Shown: positions 8,546 to 18,643 of the stretch, in pieces
Position numbering within the stretch: position 1 is the first letter of the stretch
Layout: each line of letters begins with the position of its first letter
NCBI GenBank assembly: GCA_016280355.1
Contig: JAEEGO010000192.1
Location: 1 to 32,983, forward strand
Direction of reading: 5' to 3'
DNA from: Lachnospiraceae bacterium
Lineage (GTDB): Bacteria > Bacillota > Clostridia > Lachnospirales > Lachnospiraceae
Length of the DNA: 32,983 bases
Notes under the pieces: generated by a model
Database searches by the model: none
Seen by the model: the letters and a program-made list of their open reading frames with translations, nothing else
What the model was told of the DNA's origin: nothing
Program-made: the position numbers and the translations under genes

Positions 8546-8899
8546 ATGTTCAAGCCATCTCTCAATAATCTGATACCGCTTATCCTGCTGATACCCTCAT
8601 CGCCGAAGGGCAAGTCCTACGGTGTGGGAACAAAGACATATCCGGATGTATCAAAGGGTGTACTGTTCTACGGGACTTTCCGCACTTACGGCGGGACGGA
8701 GAGAAAAGACAACGGGGTGTACTCCATAGAGGATACTGCAGTGATACAGTGCGTATACCGCACGGACATCAAGGCGGACTGCCGCGTTGTGAATGCACAG
8801 ACGGGTGCTGTGTACGAGATCATCAGCGAGCCCGAAAACCTGAATATGCTGAATAAATATCTTCAATTCAAAGTGCGAAGAGTGAAGGGCGGTGTCTGA
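8546..8899 (+). CDS. probable head closure protein
   Basis: 117 aa; synteny between connector and gp10-like protein. Confidence 0.55.
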   Translation: MFKPSLNNLIPLILLIPSSPKGKSYGVGTKTYPDVSKGVLFYGTFRTYGGTERKDNGVYSIEDTAVIQCVYRTDIKADCRVVNAQTGAVYEIISEPENLNMLNKYLQFKVRRVKGGV

Positions 8900-9331
8900 A
8901 TGAGCACACGCGTTGAGCTCGACACTTCGGGCTTTATGAACAGCATGATGAAACAGCTGCAAGCCCTCGATGCGGATATCAAAAGCGTTACCGAGAAGGC
9001 ACTGAAAGAGACACACGCCATCATAACGGCTAAGGCGGAGGAAGCTGCACAGAACAGCAATCTGCCTGCGGGAGGCAAATACTCAACGGGAAAGATGCTG
9101 CAAAGCCTGTACAGGGACGGAAAGGTCGTATGGACGGGAACGGTTGCAGCCGTGGATGTGGGCTTTTCCATCAGAAACGGCGGTCTGCCCTCTTTATTCA
9201 TGATATACGGCACTCCGAAATACATGAAGAATCAGAAAATGTATGATGCGTTCAAGGGCAAAGCTACCCTTGACGAGGTGAGAACGGTACAGGAAGAGAT
9301 ATTCTATGATGAAGTGAGGCGGCTGAAATGA
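8900..9331 (+). CDS. HK97 gp10-like tail completion protein
   Basis: 143 aa; synteny and Ala/Lys-rich helical N-terminus. Confidence 0.6.
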   Translation: MSTRVELDTSGFMNSMMKQLQALDADIKSVTEKALKETHAIITAKAEEAAQNSNLPAGGKYSTGKMLQSLYRDGKVVWTGTVAAVDVGFSIRNGGLPSLFMIYGTPKYMKNQKMYDAFKGKATLDEVRTVQEEIFYDEVRRLK

Positions 9332-9765
9332 AACAGGAGCTCATATCGGTGCTTGAAACATTCGGATATCCTGTGTATCTGCAGGGTTCGATGAATATAG
9401 ACGATGCGTATCCCGACAGCTTTTTCACGTTCTGGAACAACTCCTCCGATGAGACGGCTCACTATGATAACGATGCTTCCGCTTTTGTGTGGGACTTCGA
9501 TGTGAATTTCTATTCGAGCGATCCCGCACTTGTCAACACTGTTCCCGTGACCGCACGGAAGAGGCTGAAAGCTGCGGGGTTTATCGTAAGAGGCAAAGGA
9601 CACGATGTACTCAGTGATGAGATAACGCACACGGGGCGCGGCCTTGATGTATATTACAGAGAAGAAAATACACCGCCTGATCCTCCGGGACCCGAACCCG
9701 AACCATCACCGGAAGATGATGAGGATGAGAACGAGGAAACGGACGGAGACACAGCAAACAACTGA
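9328..9765 (+). CDS. tail completion/minor tail protein
   Basis: 145 aa; YPDSFFTFWNNSSDETAHYDN; Pro/Glu/Asp-rich C-terminal tail. Confidence 0.65.
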   Translation: MKQELISVLETFGYPVYLQGSMNIDDAYPDSFFTFWNNSSDETAHYDNDASAFVWDFDVNFYSSDPALVNTVPVTARKRLKAAGFIVRGKGHDVLSDEITHTGRGLDVYYREENTPPDPPGPEPEPSPEDDEDENEETDGDTANN

Positions 9766-9774
9766 TAAAATGAG

Positions 9775-10650
9775 GTGAATGATATGCTTAGTGCAGGACT
9801 TGGCGAGATAGTTGAATACAGAGGCGTTGAAGGTCTTGTTGCAGCGGAGGTCATTTGTGATGACAACTCCAGCGAGGCAGGACACGGTTATGTAACGGAC
9901 GATGTGTTCTCCATCGCAGGCGTAGCTACCATAGACAAGGCTACGGACAGCTCCAATGAGACACACTACTATGACAATATGCCTGCTGTCGTTATCAGCT
10001 CCACAGGCGCTGATACGATAACAGCAACGGTATCTGCCATTGATGTGGAGGTACTGGCAAAGATAACGGGACAGGATTATGATCCCAACACAGGCGCATA
10101 TATCGAGGGACAGAGAGATCTCAAATACTTTGCCCTGGGCTACAAGACAAAGAAGACCAACGGTGACGAGGTCTATGTATGGCGCTACAAGGGAACATTC
10201 GCAGTCCCCAACAGCACACACAACACAGAGGACAACTCCACGAGCGCCAACAATCAGCAGCTTGTATTCACGGGCATTTCCACCACTCACAAGTGGGATG
10301 CTACGGGCAAAGGCGCAAAGGCTATGAACCTTGACCTCGGAAAGGGCCTTGTATCTGAGGAAGTAAAGAACAGCTTCTTCACTACTGTTACGGATCCTGA
10401 TGACATCGTGGGCGTATCTGCTGAATATACCGTGTTTGCGGTAGAAGGTGAGGATACCACACTGACCATCAAGAAGGGTACTACCTCACAGACCACCATC
10501 ACAAACGGTGCTGTTGTTGACAGGGGTGAAACTCTCCAGATAAGCGTTACGGGCGGCACTCTCACAGTGAACGGTCAGCCCTTCACTTCGGGCAATACTA
10601 TGCTCGTATATGGTGATGTGAGAATAGTATCCACAAAGACGACCGAATAA
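9775..10650 (+). CDS. major tail protein
   Basis: 291 aa; phi13-type tail tube pattern (LKYFALGYKTKKTNGDEVYVWRYKGTF) with C-terminal Ig-like extension. Confidence 0.8.
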   Translation: MNDMLSAGLGEIVEYRGVEGLVAAEVICDDNSSEAGHGYVTDDVFSIAGVATIDKATDSSNETHYYDNMPAVVISSTGADTITATVSAIDVEVLAKITGQDYDPNTGAYIEGQRDLKYFALGYKTKKTNGDEVYVWRYKGTFAVPNSTHNTEDNSTSANNQQLVFTGISTTHKWDATGKGAKAMNLDLGKGLVSEEVKNSFFTTVTDPDDIVGVSAEYTVFAVEGEDTTLTIKKGTTSQTTITNGAVVDRGETLQISVTGGTLTVNGQPFTSGNTMLVYGDVRIVSTKTTE

Positions 10651-10746
10651 ACAGATACACGGGGACAGGCAGCCGGCTTTTGCTTTCGGAGTGGGGTTTT
10701 CTCCTTTCGCCCTGCTCCGATCACCCGTAAATGAAGGAGAACACAG

Positions 10747-11076
10747 ATGAAACTTGATATTTACAAAAATCATGAGATAGTGAAGACATATACGGCGGAT
10801 ACGATAAACATCACTTTCGGCGTTATGGAAGACTTTGCAAAGGCTGTCGATCTTGACAAGCTGACGAGCGGCAGTGACATGGAGATAATGGGAGCAGTCA
10901 TAAAGTTCGTGATGAGCAGTATGGACACGGTGAAAGACCTGCTCAAAGAGATCTTCGAGGGTATCACGGACGAGGATATAAGAGGGGCTGAGGTCTCCGA
11001 TATATGCGGAGTATTTGCCGATGTGGGCAGATACATGATAGATCAGCTTACTAAACACATACGCTCAAAAAACTGA
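10747..11076 (+). CDS. tail assembly chaperone (G-like)
   Basis: 109 aa between major tail and tape measure; ends at TGA directly after A_AAA_AAC. Confidence 0.85.
   Translation: MKLDIYKNHEIVKTYTADTINITFGVMEDFAKAVDLDKLTSGSDMEIMGAVIKFVMSSMDTVKDLLKEIFEGITDEDIRGAEVSDICGVFADVGRYMIDQLTKHIRSKN
11067..11073 (+). promoter_or_regulatory. -1 programmed frameshift slippery site A AAA AAC
   Basis: In-frame TCA AAA AAC TGA; GGGGGG(11081-11086)/CCTCCC(11096-11101) stem-loop 7 nt downstream. Confidence 0.85.
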
Positions 11077-11294
11077 ATGAGGGGGGCACTACCGACCTCC
11101 CGATATATGAAGTGTTTTTCGAGCTGGAGATGAGCCTGTGTGACAGGTTCAAGGCATTCACGCCTCTGAGCCTGCGCAGGGAACGCGGCTGTGAGGTGCT
11201 GCTTTTGATAGAAAGGCTGGGTACATACAAGCCGCAGAAGGATGATAACACAAAGAAAATAATACGCCGTCCCGCAGGGGATGACTGGTTCTAA
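11074..11294 (+). CDS. -1-frame T extension of tail assembly chaperone (GT-like fusion)
   Basis: After -1 slip: LNEGGTTDLPIYEVFFELEMSLCDRFKAFTPLSLRRERGCEVLLLIERLGTYKPQKDDNTKKIIRRPAGDDWF. Confidence 0.8.
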
Positions 11295-11308
11295 AAAGAG
11301 GTGAGATC

Positions 11309-14300
11309 ATGGCAGACGATATTACCAGTAAATTTAAAATTGATATATCGGATCTGAAAAAAAATCTTGCCGATGCCAACAAGCAGATAAAGCTGGCGAA
11401 CGCTACGTTCAAAGCCGAGACTGCGGGTATGACGGACTGGTCAAAGTCTGCGGACGGCGTTTCGTCTAAGATAAAGGCACTTTCCACCACTCTCGATGCT
11501 CAGAGGAGCAAGCTCGACAGCTACAAGCAGCAGCTTGAACGACAGCAGTCGGCATATGATGAGAACGGGAAACGGGCAGAGGAGCTGAAAAAGAAGCTCG
11601 CAGAGCTGACAGCCCAGGGCGTGGATCCTGCCTCAAAAGAGTTCAAGGCTTATCAGTCAGAACTTTCGGCTGTGGAAAAAGCTCAGGAGCAGGGACAGAA
11701 CGCCATTGACGGGCTGAAAGTATCCATTCTCAATCAGGAGGCTGCTGTAAAATCCACCGAAAAGGAGATAAACACCTATTCGGGAACGCTCGAAGAGCTG
11801 AAAACGGCAGAGGAAGAGGCTGCAAAAGAGGCTGAACGCTCACAGTCGGCATACGGGCAGCTGAAAAACACGATAGAGCAGCAGGAAACAGCGCTCACAG
11901 GCTTAAAAGATGAGTATGCTCAGGTCGTAGTTGCAGAGGGTGAAAACTCGGCGGCTGCGCAGGAGCTGGCAGCTCAGATAAGTTCGCTTTCGGGAGCACT
12001 GAGCGACAACAAGGCAAAGCTTGACAGTGCGGACGGTGCTGCGGATAAGTTCGACAATACCCTCGGCGATGTGAAGGATAACGCGGAAAGTGCGGGAGAC
12101 GGCTTTTCCGTGATGAAGGGCGCACTTGCAGACCTGGTATCCACTGCGATACAGGCTGCGGTATCGGCGCTCAAGGATATGGCTGCGGCGGCTTATGAGG
12201 CGTGGGAGGCATACGACAGCGGCGCGGATATCATAAAAAGCTTCACAGGGGCATCGGGTGAGGCAGCAGATGAGCTGATAGACGTATACGAGGATGTGGC
12301 TCGCAGCGTAAAGGGCAGCTTTGATGACATAGGCACGGCTGTAGGTGAGGTGAACACACGTTTCGGAGCTACAGGCGATGAACTCAATGCGCTGTCAACG
12401 CAGTTCCTGAAATTTGCGGAGCTGAACGGGACGGATGTAAAATCATCGATAGACAGCGTTCAGTCTGCTATGACGGCGTTCGGGCTCGGTACCGAGGATA
12501 CGGCTGCATTCCTTGACACGCTGAACAAGGCAGGACAGGACACAGGTGCATCGGTGACATCACTGACAAATGCACTGAAAACAAACGCTCCTGCGCTCCT
12601 TGAAATGGGATACAGTGCATCCGACAGTGCGCTGCTTTTAGCTGAGCTCGACAAGAACGGTGTTGATGTATCCGCAACTCTCAGCGGCATGAAAAAAGCG
12701 CTTACCAATGCCGCAAAAGAGGGTAAGCCCCTGACGGAAGCTATGAGCGAGATGGAGGATGCCATTAAGGGGGCACAGACCTCCACAGAGGCTATCACCA
12801 TCGCCTCGGAGCTGTTCGGAAACAAGGCGGGAGCTGCCATTGCGGGAGCTGTGAGAGACGGCAGGCTTTCTTTTGAGGCGATGGGGACATCGGTCAATGA
12901 CTTTGCCGGGAATCTTGACAGCACCTATGACAGCATACTGAGCGCGAATGATATGCTCGACCTTGCGGTGCAGAATGTCAAGCTCGATGTGGCTGAGATG
13001 GTCGATGAGTTCCTGCAGGTCAATTCGGGGGCGATCTCCGAGGCCTTCGAGGGGCTTACATCGACCGTTCTCCCCGCATTCAAGGCACTGATAAGCGGGG
13101 CTGACGGAGCTGAGGCGGCTGTCGGTGAGGCTGTGGGCGGTATTGTGACGAAGATAGTCACAAAGTTTACAGAGGGACTTCCGCAAATAATGAAGGTCGG
13201 GACGACTATCATCGGCAGTCTTATAAAGGGACTGGCGGCTGCACTGCCTGATGTGATAAAAACAGTCGCTCAGACACTCAGAGAAGTGCTGGGTACTCTC
13301 GGAGAGCTGCTGCCTGAGATAGTGAGCACGATCATCGGCATCGTTCCCGACATCGTGAACGCACTGTTAGGTGCTGCGCCTGAGCTGTTTGAAGGGGCTG
13401 TGGCATTCTTCAAGGCCATCATCGAAGCTATTCCCGAGCTGATGAAGCAGCTTTCAACGGCTATCCCCGAAATGATAAGGTCTATTTCCGATTTTCTCAT
13501 TGATGGGATACCGACACTCATCGGCGGGGCGATAACGCTCTTTGAGGCGCTTGTTGAGGCTATTCCCACAGTTATACCCATCTACGGGGAATATATCCCC
13601 GACCTGGTCGAGGCTATCGCTCAGATGCTGGTGGACAACACGCCTGTGCTGCTTGAAGGTGCGGTGAAGCTGTTCGGTGCGATAGTAAAGGCTATCCCGA
13701 AGATAACGGTAGACCTTGCAAGAGCTCTCGCAGATGTGGTGAATGTGATCATCACGAAGCTGTCCGAGCCTGTGATGAATGTGTTTTCCGACCTGAAGGG
13801 CACACTGTCGGAGACATGGGGCGGTATCGCAGTATGGGTATACGACAACATGATACAGCCCATCAAGGATGCGGTATCCGAGATGTGGGACGGACTTCTG
13901 ACAGGCGCGACAGCTGCATGGGACAGTGTGAAAAAAGTATTTGCGACTGTTGCTGAGTTCTTCGGGACTATTTTCGGCGATGCGTGGAGCAAGGTAAAGG
14001 ATATCTTCAACACGGGCGGACGTATCTTTGAGGGCATAAAAGAGGGTATCACAGCGGCGTTCAAGGCGATAGTCAATGCACTGATAGAGGGTATCAACAA
14101 CGTTGTGAGCGTACCGTTTGATACGATAAACGGGCTGCTGAACAAGATACGGGCTACGGATGTCCTGGGCATAAAGCCTTTTGAAAGCCTGTGGGGCGAA
14201 AATCCGCTGAAAGTTCCACAGATACCGCTGCTTGCACGGGGCGGCATACTCTCCCGGGGACAGATAGGCCTCCTCGAAGGTACAGGAGCTGAGGCAGTCG

Positions 14301-14716
14301 TGCCTCTTGAGAATAACAAGGCATGGATAAAGGCCGTTGCTGATCAGATGTATACTCAGGTGAAGATGAGCGGCGTTCTGAGGAATGCCGAAGTGAATGC
14401 TCTCGGCGATACTGTGGCAGATATGACAGCCATCATAAACGGCATGGAGAGCCTTGAACAGAGAATGACAGAGATGAGCGGTACGGTCAGTGCTCTTGCT
14501 GCTGTCATGGAGAAGGCATCTGCCGGGACACTGTCGGAAATCTCGGGATTCCGCAGTGATGTGGCAGCACAGAGCAATGCTATCGTGGGTGAGATAGACA
14601 CGATACGGACAGGCGGTGTACCTATCGCAAACAGAGCGGCATTCATGCAGAGCGTTTCGGACGGCATTGACGATATCCTCGGTGCTAAGGCGGCAAGGAG
14701 GTTGAGGGGGAATTGA
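11309..14716 (+). CDS. tail tape measure protein
   Basis: 1135 aa; coiled-coil N-terminus, long hydrophobic helical repeats, tape-measure-like C-terminus LARGGILSRGQIGLLEGTGAEAVVPL. Confidence 0.95.
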   Translation: MADDITSKFKIDISDLKKNLADANKQIKLANATFKAETAGMTDWSKSADGVSSKIKALSTTLDAQRSKLDSYKQQLERQQSAYDENGKRAEELKKKLAELTAQGVDPASKEFKAYQSELSAVEKAQEQGQNAIDGLKVSILNQEAAVKSTEKEINTYSGTLEELKTAEEEAAKEAERSQSAYGQLKNTIEQQETALTGLKDEYAQVVVAEGENSAAAQELAAQISSLSGALSDNKAKLDSADGAADKFDNTLGDVKDNAESAGDGFSVMKGALADLVSTAIQAAVSALKDMAAAAYEAWEAYDSGADIIKSFTGASGEAADELIDVYEDVARSVKGSFDDIGTAVGEVNTRFGATGDELNALSTQFLKFAELNGTDVKSSIDSVQSAMTAFGLGTEDTAAFLDTLNKAGQDTGASVTSLTNALKTNAPALLEMGYSASDSALLLAELDKNGVDVSATLSGMKKALTNAAKEGKPLTEAMSEMEDAIKGAQTSTEAITIASELFGNKAGAAIAGAVRDGRLSFEAMGTSVNDFAGNLDSTYDSILSANDMLDLAVQNVKLDVAEMVDEFLQVNSGAISEAFEGLTSTVLPAFKALISGADGAEAAVGEAVGGIVTKIVTKFTEGLPQIMKVGTTIIGSLIKGLAAALPDVIKTVAQTLREVLGTLGELLPEIVSTIIGIVPDIVNALLGAAPELFEGAVAFFKAIIEAIPELMKQLSTAIPEMIRSISDFLIDGIPTLIGGAITLFEALVEAIPTVIPIYGEYIPDLVEAIAQMLVDNTPVLLEGAVKLFGAIVKAIPKITVDLARALADVVNVIITKLSEPVMNVFSDLKGTLSETWGGIAVWVYDNMIQPIKDAVSEMWDGLLTGATAAWDSVKKVFATVAEFFGTIFGDAWSKVKDIFNTGGRIFEGIKEGITAAFKAIVNALIEGINNVVSVPFDTINGLLNKIRATDVLGIKPFESLWGENPLKVPQIPLLARGGILSRGQIGLLEGTGAEAVVPLENNKAWIKAVADQMYTQVKMSGVLRNAEVNALGDTVADMTAIINGMESLEQRMTEMSGTVSALAAVMEKASAGTLSEISGFRSDVAAQSNAIVGEIDTIRTGGVPIANRAAFMQSVSDGIDDILGAKAARRLRGN

Positions 14717-15579
14717 GAAGCGGCATATACTACTATAACAAGGCCCACAGGCTGTCATTCACGATAGGCTCGACCACCTATGATACATGGAACACATGGG
14801 GACTTCTCCCGGTGGAAAAGGCTGTCCCCATTGCTCCATCGGTACGAACAGACAGCGGTGCGATCAAAGTGAACTACGCTGACGGCTCTGTGAAGACACT
14901 GCTAATATCCAATGCAGGCACGGGTGCTGCAGAGGGCACGGCGAACTTTATCATCACATCGGACACTCCCGATACCACTTTCAGCACTATAGTGACTGCG
15001 ATCCACGGCAAGCGCGGGACGATCACCTTCCTTGACAGCAATCAGACATACACGGGGCTTTTCAGTGTAAGCAGTTATGCAGCTCAGGACAAGTATTCGG
15101 TCATCTCCATAAGGTATGAGCTTTACAGCAGCGGTGATGTGGTAGCAACAAGCAGCATCACGGATGCACTGGCGCATGGCGTTACATTCACTGTCGGGAA
15201 TGTGGCAAAAAAGACATGGACTGACTGGGGGATGATATGTGAAACTCCTGTCGCAATAGCCGCTCCTGCGGTCAAGACAAATTATATCCCTATACCCGGG
15301 GCGAACGGCTCGATAGATCTGTCGCAGGCTCTGGCAGGACATATTCTGTATGACAATGTGAGCGGACAGATCACATTTGATGTGACGGGTACAACTCCTC
15401 TCACAACATACTATGCTGTGATGACACATCTGCACGGTATGAAAGGAACCATGACACCTGCTGATGGCGGTGGTCCGTTTACCGGGAGATTTTCAGTTGA
15501 CGGGTATTCTGTATCTGATGGACAATTCAAAATAACCATTGGATACAATGTAATACCGTACATAAACAGAGGTAGCTAA
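14713..15579 (+). CDS. distal tail (Dit-like) protein with two homologous halves
   Basis: TTG start overlapping tape-measure stop; synteny; repeated W-x-x-WG...HGxxGT domain. Confidence 0.75.
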   Translation: MRSGIYYYNKAHRLSFTIGSTTYDTWNTWGLLPVEKAVPIAPSVRTDSGAIKVNYADGSVKTLLISNAGTGAAEGTANFIITSDTPDTTFSTIVTAIHGKRGTITFLDSNQTYTGLFSVSSYAAQDKYSVISIRYELYSSGDVVATSSITDALAHGVTFTVGNVAKKTWTDWGMICETPVAIAAPAVKTNYIPIPGANGSIDLSQALAGHILYDNVSGQITFDVTGTTPLTTYYAVMTHLHGMKGTMTPADGGGPFTGRFSVDGYSVSDGQFKITIGYNVIPYINRGS

Positions 15580-17090
15580 TGATAATTTATACGATGTATG
15601 CCGATTTCGGTAGTCCTAACCGAACTGGCGGATTTGCATGGGTGAAGATTTATGACCCTCAGGATATTGATATCGGCACTTCGTATGAGAATGTTGCCTA
15701 TAACATATCACTTGATTTACAGACAGGTTCAGCAGGTAAACTTACGTTTAGTATACCTGTTGGACATCCTAAGTATAACGACTTTAAGGTCTTGAGAACT
15801 ACGGTTAAAGTAGCCGCTAATAACGGTGATATTTGGATGGGCAGAGTTCTGAACATTAAACGTGATTTCTTAAGGAATATGACGATAACTTGTGAAGGGG
15901 CTCTGTCTTTTCTGAATGATATTCTTGCAAGACCTGTAGAGTATTTCCATATGCAGCCTGAATATGTAGAAAATGAGGGTTGGGTTGGAAAACCTATAAA
16001 GATACAAGAGTCGAGATACGGAATTTTTGTTCTTCAGGACATAATGGATAACTACAACAGATGGTGCAGCCCACTCAGACACGTATACTATGACGGACAC
16101 GCTGCTGATCTGATAAGCATGGTTGTAGCATCATATCCGGGTATAAGTGGATACAAAAGCACATTATCCTGCATAAACAAGTTGCTTGATTGCGATACTA
16201 ATGCTATGATTAGCTGGAGATTGGTAGATGACCAAGACTGGGGCGAATGCGCTGCGTTAAAGATAATTAACGTAGTAAATCCATTTCCGTCAGGTATTGG
16301 CGAAATAAATCTGACAAGCAATCTTACGGACTATCAGAGCTCTATTGACGGCGGTGATATTTACACTCAGATAGTGCCATTTGATAAGAATAAGAAAGGA
16401 ATAGAAACCGAATCAACGGCTAATGTTCCTCCTGACGCTTATCAAGGTTCTGACGTTGGAGATTATGGCATTATCGAAAAAGTGTATAATTACCCAGATG
16501 AGGATGTTGACGGGTCTTTATTTAATGCTGCTTATGAGATAATGACAGCGGAAGATATTAAGAACTTGTCACCTCCTGATCAGTTGACACTGAATGCTGT
16601 TGACTTAGGACTTACTGACGGTGGAACGGGTATGATATTTCCCGGGTATTCTTATGTTATAAACTCATCCTATCACAGTTTATCTGCAAGGTATAATTGT
16701 GTAAGTGCTAAGATTAATCTGGATGAACCCGGAGCATCATCATACACATTCTTACTTCCAGAAGCAGGCTATAAACTCAAAATAGGCGGCATAACAGGGC
16801 TTCAGATGACACAGGATACAAATAATCAGGCTATTACAACAAAAGCGGAGATATTTACAGAAGAAGCTCCTGAAAGACTTGTTAAGATAGACGATAATCA
16901 CATTGTAGCTGTAATGAACGGCAGAGCTGAACATTACAAGATACATAAATTTGCTACGGATGAAATAGAGATGGAGGGCGGAGAGACACTTAATCAGGAC
17001 CAGTATGACCTTGAGATATACGAGACATCGGTACCTGATGATTTACCGCCAAGGCCAGAACCAGAACCAGACCCGGAAAGCGAGGGGTGA
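15579..17090 (+). CDS. tail-tip / Tal-like protein (phage minor structural protein)
   Basis: 503 aa; follows Dit; WMGRVLNIKRDFLRNMTITCEGALSFLNDI typical of tail endopeptidase/Tal family; PEPEPDPE C-terminus. Confidence 0.8.
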   Translation: MIIYTMYADFGSPNRTGGFAWVKIYDPQDIDIGTSYENVAYNISLDLQTGSAGKLTFSIPVGHPKYNDFKVLRTTVKVAANNGDIWMGRVLNIKRDFLRNMTITCEGALSFLNDILARPVEYFHMQPEYVENEGWVGKPIKIQESRYGIFVLQDIMDNYNRWCSPLRHVYYDGHAADLISMVVASYPGISGYKSTLSCINKLLDCDTNAMISWRLVDDQDWGECAALKIINVVNPFPSGIGEINLTSNLTDYQSSIDGGDIYTQIVPFDKNKKGIETESTANVPPDAYQGSDVGDYGIIEKVYNYPDEDVDGSLFNAAYEIMTAEDIKNLSPPDQLTLNAVDLGLTDGGTGMIFPGYSYVINSSYHSLSARYNCVSAKINLDEPGASSYTFLLPEAGYKLKIGGITGLQMTQDTNNQAITTKAEIFTEEAPERLVKIDDNHIVAVMNGRAEHYKIHKFATDEIEMEGGETLNQDQYDLEIYETSVPDDLPPRPEPEPDPESEG

Positions 17091-17094
17091 TATT

Positions 17095-18168
17095 TTGGAC
17101 CCTTTAAGAAAAGGTATAGCGATTGGAATGCTTTTTGGTAGCGAAGGTAGAACAGCTACTAATCTTATCGAAAGTAAAACAATAGAAGAAAATGGTACAT
17201 ACAGTGCTGTATACGAAATAGACCCCGAGACTGGTGAGGTGTATGACCCGCCAAAAGATGGCTACCAAACTGTTGTAATATCGTTACCGATTTACAATAA
17301 ACGAGTATCTTTGACCACAAGCGATGTAACAGACTCGCAGACAGCTATATTTGAATATGACCCTCAGGATGAAACACCAAATCCATGGGAAGGGTATTTA
17401 TATTTTACTATAGACTTAAGCGGTGTTAAACGTGACATTAATGACCTTCTCGACCAGATATCGGCTCTTGAAGATGAATTGGAAGCTTGTCATGATTGCT
17501 GGGAGAAAGTAGTTACTGCTTTACAGAGGTATGATCCAGACTACGACCCTGCTGAGGGTGAGTGTCCATCTGACAAGGTGGATGAAGTTGTGGTTGAGGT
17601 TGAAAATTTACAGGATGAAGTTGAAGCCTGCCACGATTGCAAGGATGCTGTTGTTGCAGCAATACAGCAATATGTGCCAAGTTTCACACCTGACCCGACG
17701 ACATGCAATATTCCAGATGGTGTAGATGACGTATATGAACAAGGTAGAGACGATGAGGCAACTGAAAATCCGCCTGGGTATACATTACCTGTTGGAACAG
17801 ACCCGAGCGACCCGAATGTTCAAACTATAATTGCTGGTAACCCTGTTACAGATAATAACACTGGTGCAACTTTAGGATTTCAGACATATACAAATCCCGA
17901 TAACAGTTGGGGCGCTGGAATATATGTCATTGTAGACGGCGTAAAAACAGATTACTGGTACATTACTGGCGGTACTGCTGTACCCGTTGACCATTTCAGT
18001 GATACGAAAGTGTGGGTGACAGACCCGACAACAGGCGATTGGAGTGCGACTGTTACAGTACACTGGGGAATTGCTTGGAATCCGACAGTTTATACTGGGA
18101 GTGGAAGAGATGTAAGACTTATAGGTTATGGTTCTACATCAGATACATATACAGTAAAAAATAGTTGA
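17095..18168 (+). CDS. tail fibre/tip protein with two CHDC repeats
   Basis: TTG start with SD GAGGGGTG just upstream; ORF continues to 18168. Confidence 0.7.
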   Translation: MDPLRKGIAIGMLFGSEGRTATNLIESKTIEENGTYSAVYEIDPETGEVYDPPKDGYQTVVISLPIYNKRVSLTTSDVTDSQTAIFEYDPQDETPNPWEGYLYFTIDLSGVKRDINDLLDQISALEDELEACHDCWEKVVTALQRYDPDYDPAEGECPSDKVDEVVVEVENLQDEVEACHDCKDAVVAAIQQYVPSFTPDPTTCNIPDGVDDVYEQGRDDEATENPPGYTLPVGTDPSDPNVQTIIAGNPVTDNNTGATLGFQTYTNPDNSWGAGIYVIVDGVKTDYWYITGGTAVPVDHFSDTKVWVTDPTTGDWSATVTVHWGIAWNPTVYTGSGRDVRLIGYGSTSDTYTVKNS

Positions 18169-18177
18169 GGTGATTTT

Positions 18178-18642
18178 ATGAAACGAGTTATAACAGTAAC
18201 ATCAGTAGGAACTACTGAAACAGAAGTTGAATTTGGTGCAGTCTATCCCTATGTGTGGATAGAAAACCAAGGAGAGAGTGATTGTTATGCCGCTAATTAT
18301 TCAGGGTTTACAGCGCAGTCAGTGGATGTTGTGCTGATTAAGGCAGGAACTTCCAAGAGGATTGATGCTAAAACAAAAAACGTTTATGTTAAGACTGCAA
18401 GTGGCACAACAACGCTCGAAGTGCATGGTCAGAATGATGCAATAAGCCCTTTTAAGAAACAAGGCAAAGGAGGTGAACAGATAACGGTTGAAAGCCTTAC
18501 AGCAACCGAAAACGCTACATATACAGCACCTGCAGGGACAGCATACAGCCCTGTGACGGTGAGTGTACCGATACCAAGCGGTCTGATAATCACAAATTTT
18601 GGTCTGTATGACTTTGAACCTGTTTTAGTGGAGGCAGAATGA
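18178..18642 (+). CDS. hypothetical tail protein
   Basis: 154 aa, RBS GAGGTGATTTT. Confidence 0.65.
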   Translation: MKRVITVTSVGTTETEVEFGAVYPYVWIENQGESDCYAANYSGFTAQSVDVVLIKAGTSKRIDAKTKNVYVKTASGTTTLEVHGQNDAISPFKKQGKGGEQITVESLTATENATYTAPAGTAYSPVTVSVPIPSGLIITNFGLYDFEPVLVEAE

Positions 18643-18643
18643 T

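Noticed and set aside
9706-10290. 194-aa minus-strand ORF opposite the major tail gene
   Set aside because: Antisense shadow; Val/Cys/Ile-rich low-credibility translation.
10651-10746. Strong hairpin (CGGAGTGGG...CCCTGCTCCG) after the major tail gene as a terminator
   Set aside because: Stem has a bulge and no T tract; could equally be an RNA stability element, so not listed as a feature.
13454-14758. 434-aa minus-strand ORF opposite the tape measure gene
   Set aside because: Long antisense ORF created by codon bias on the coding strand; composition (His/Cys/Arg rich) is implausible and no RBS or family pattern is visible.
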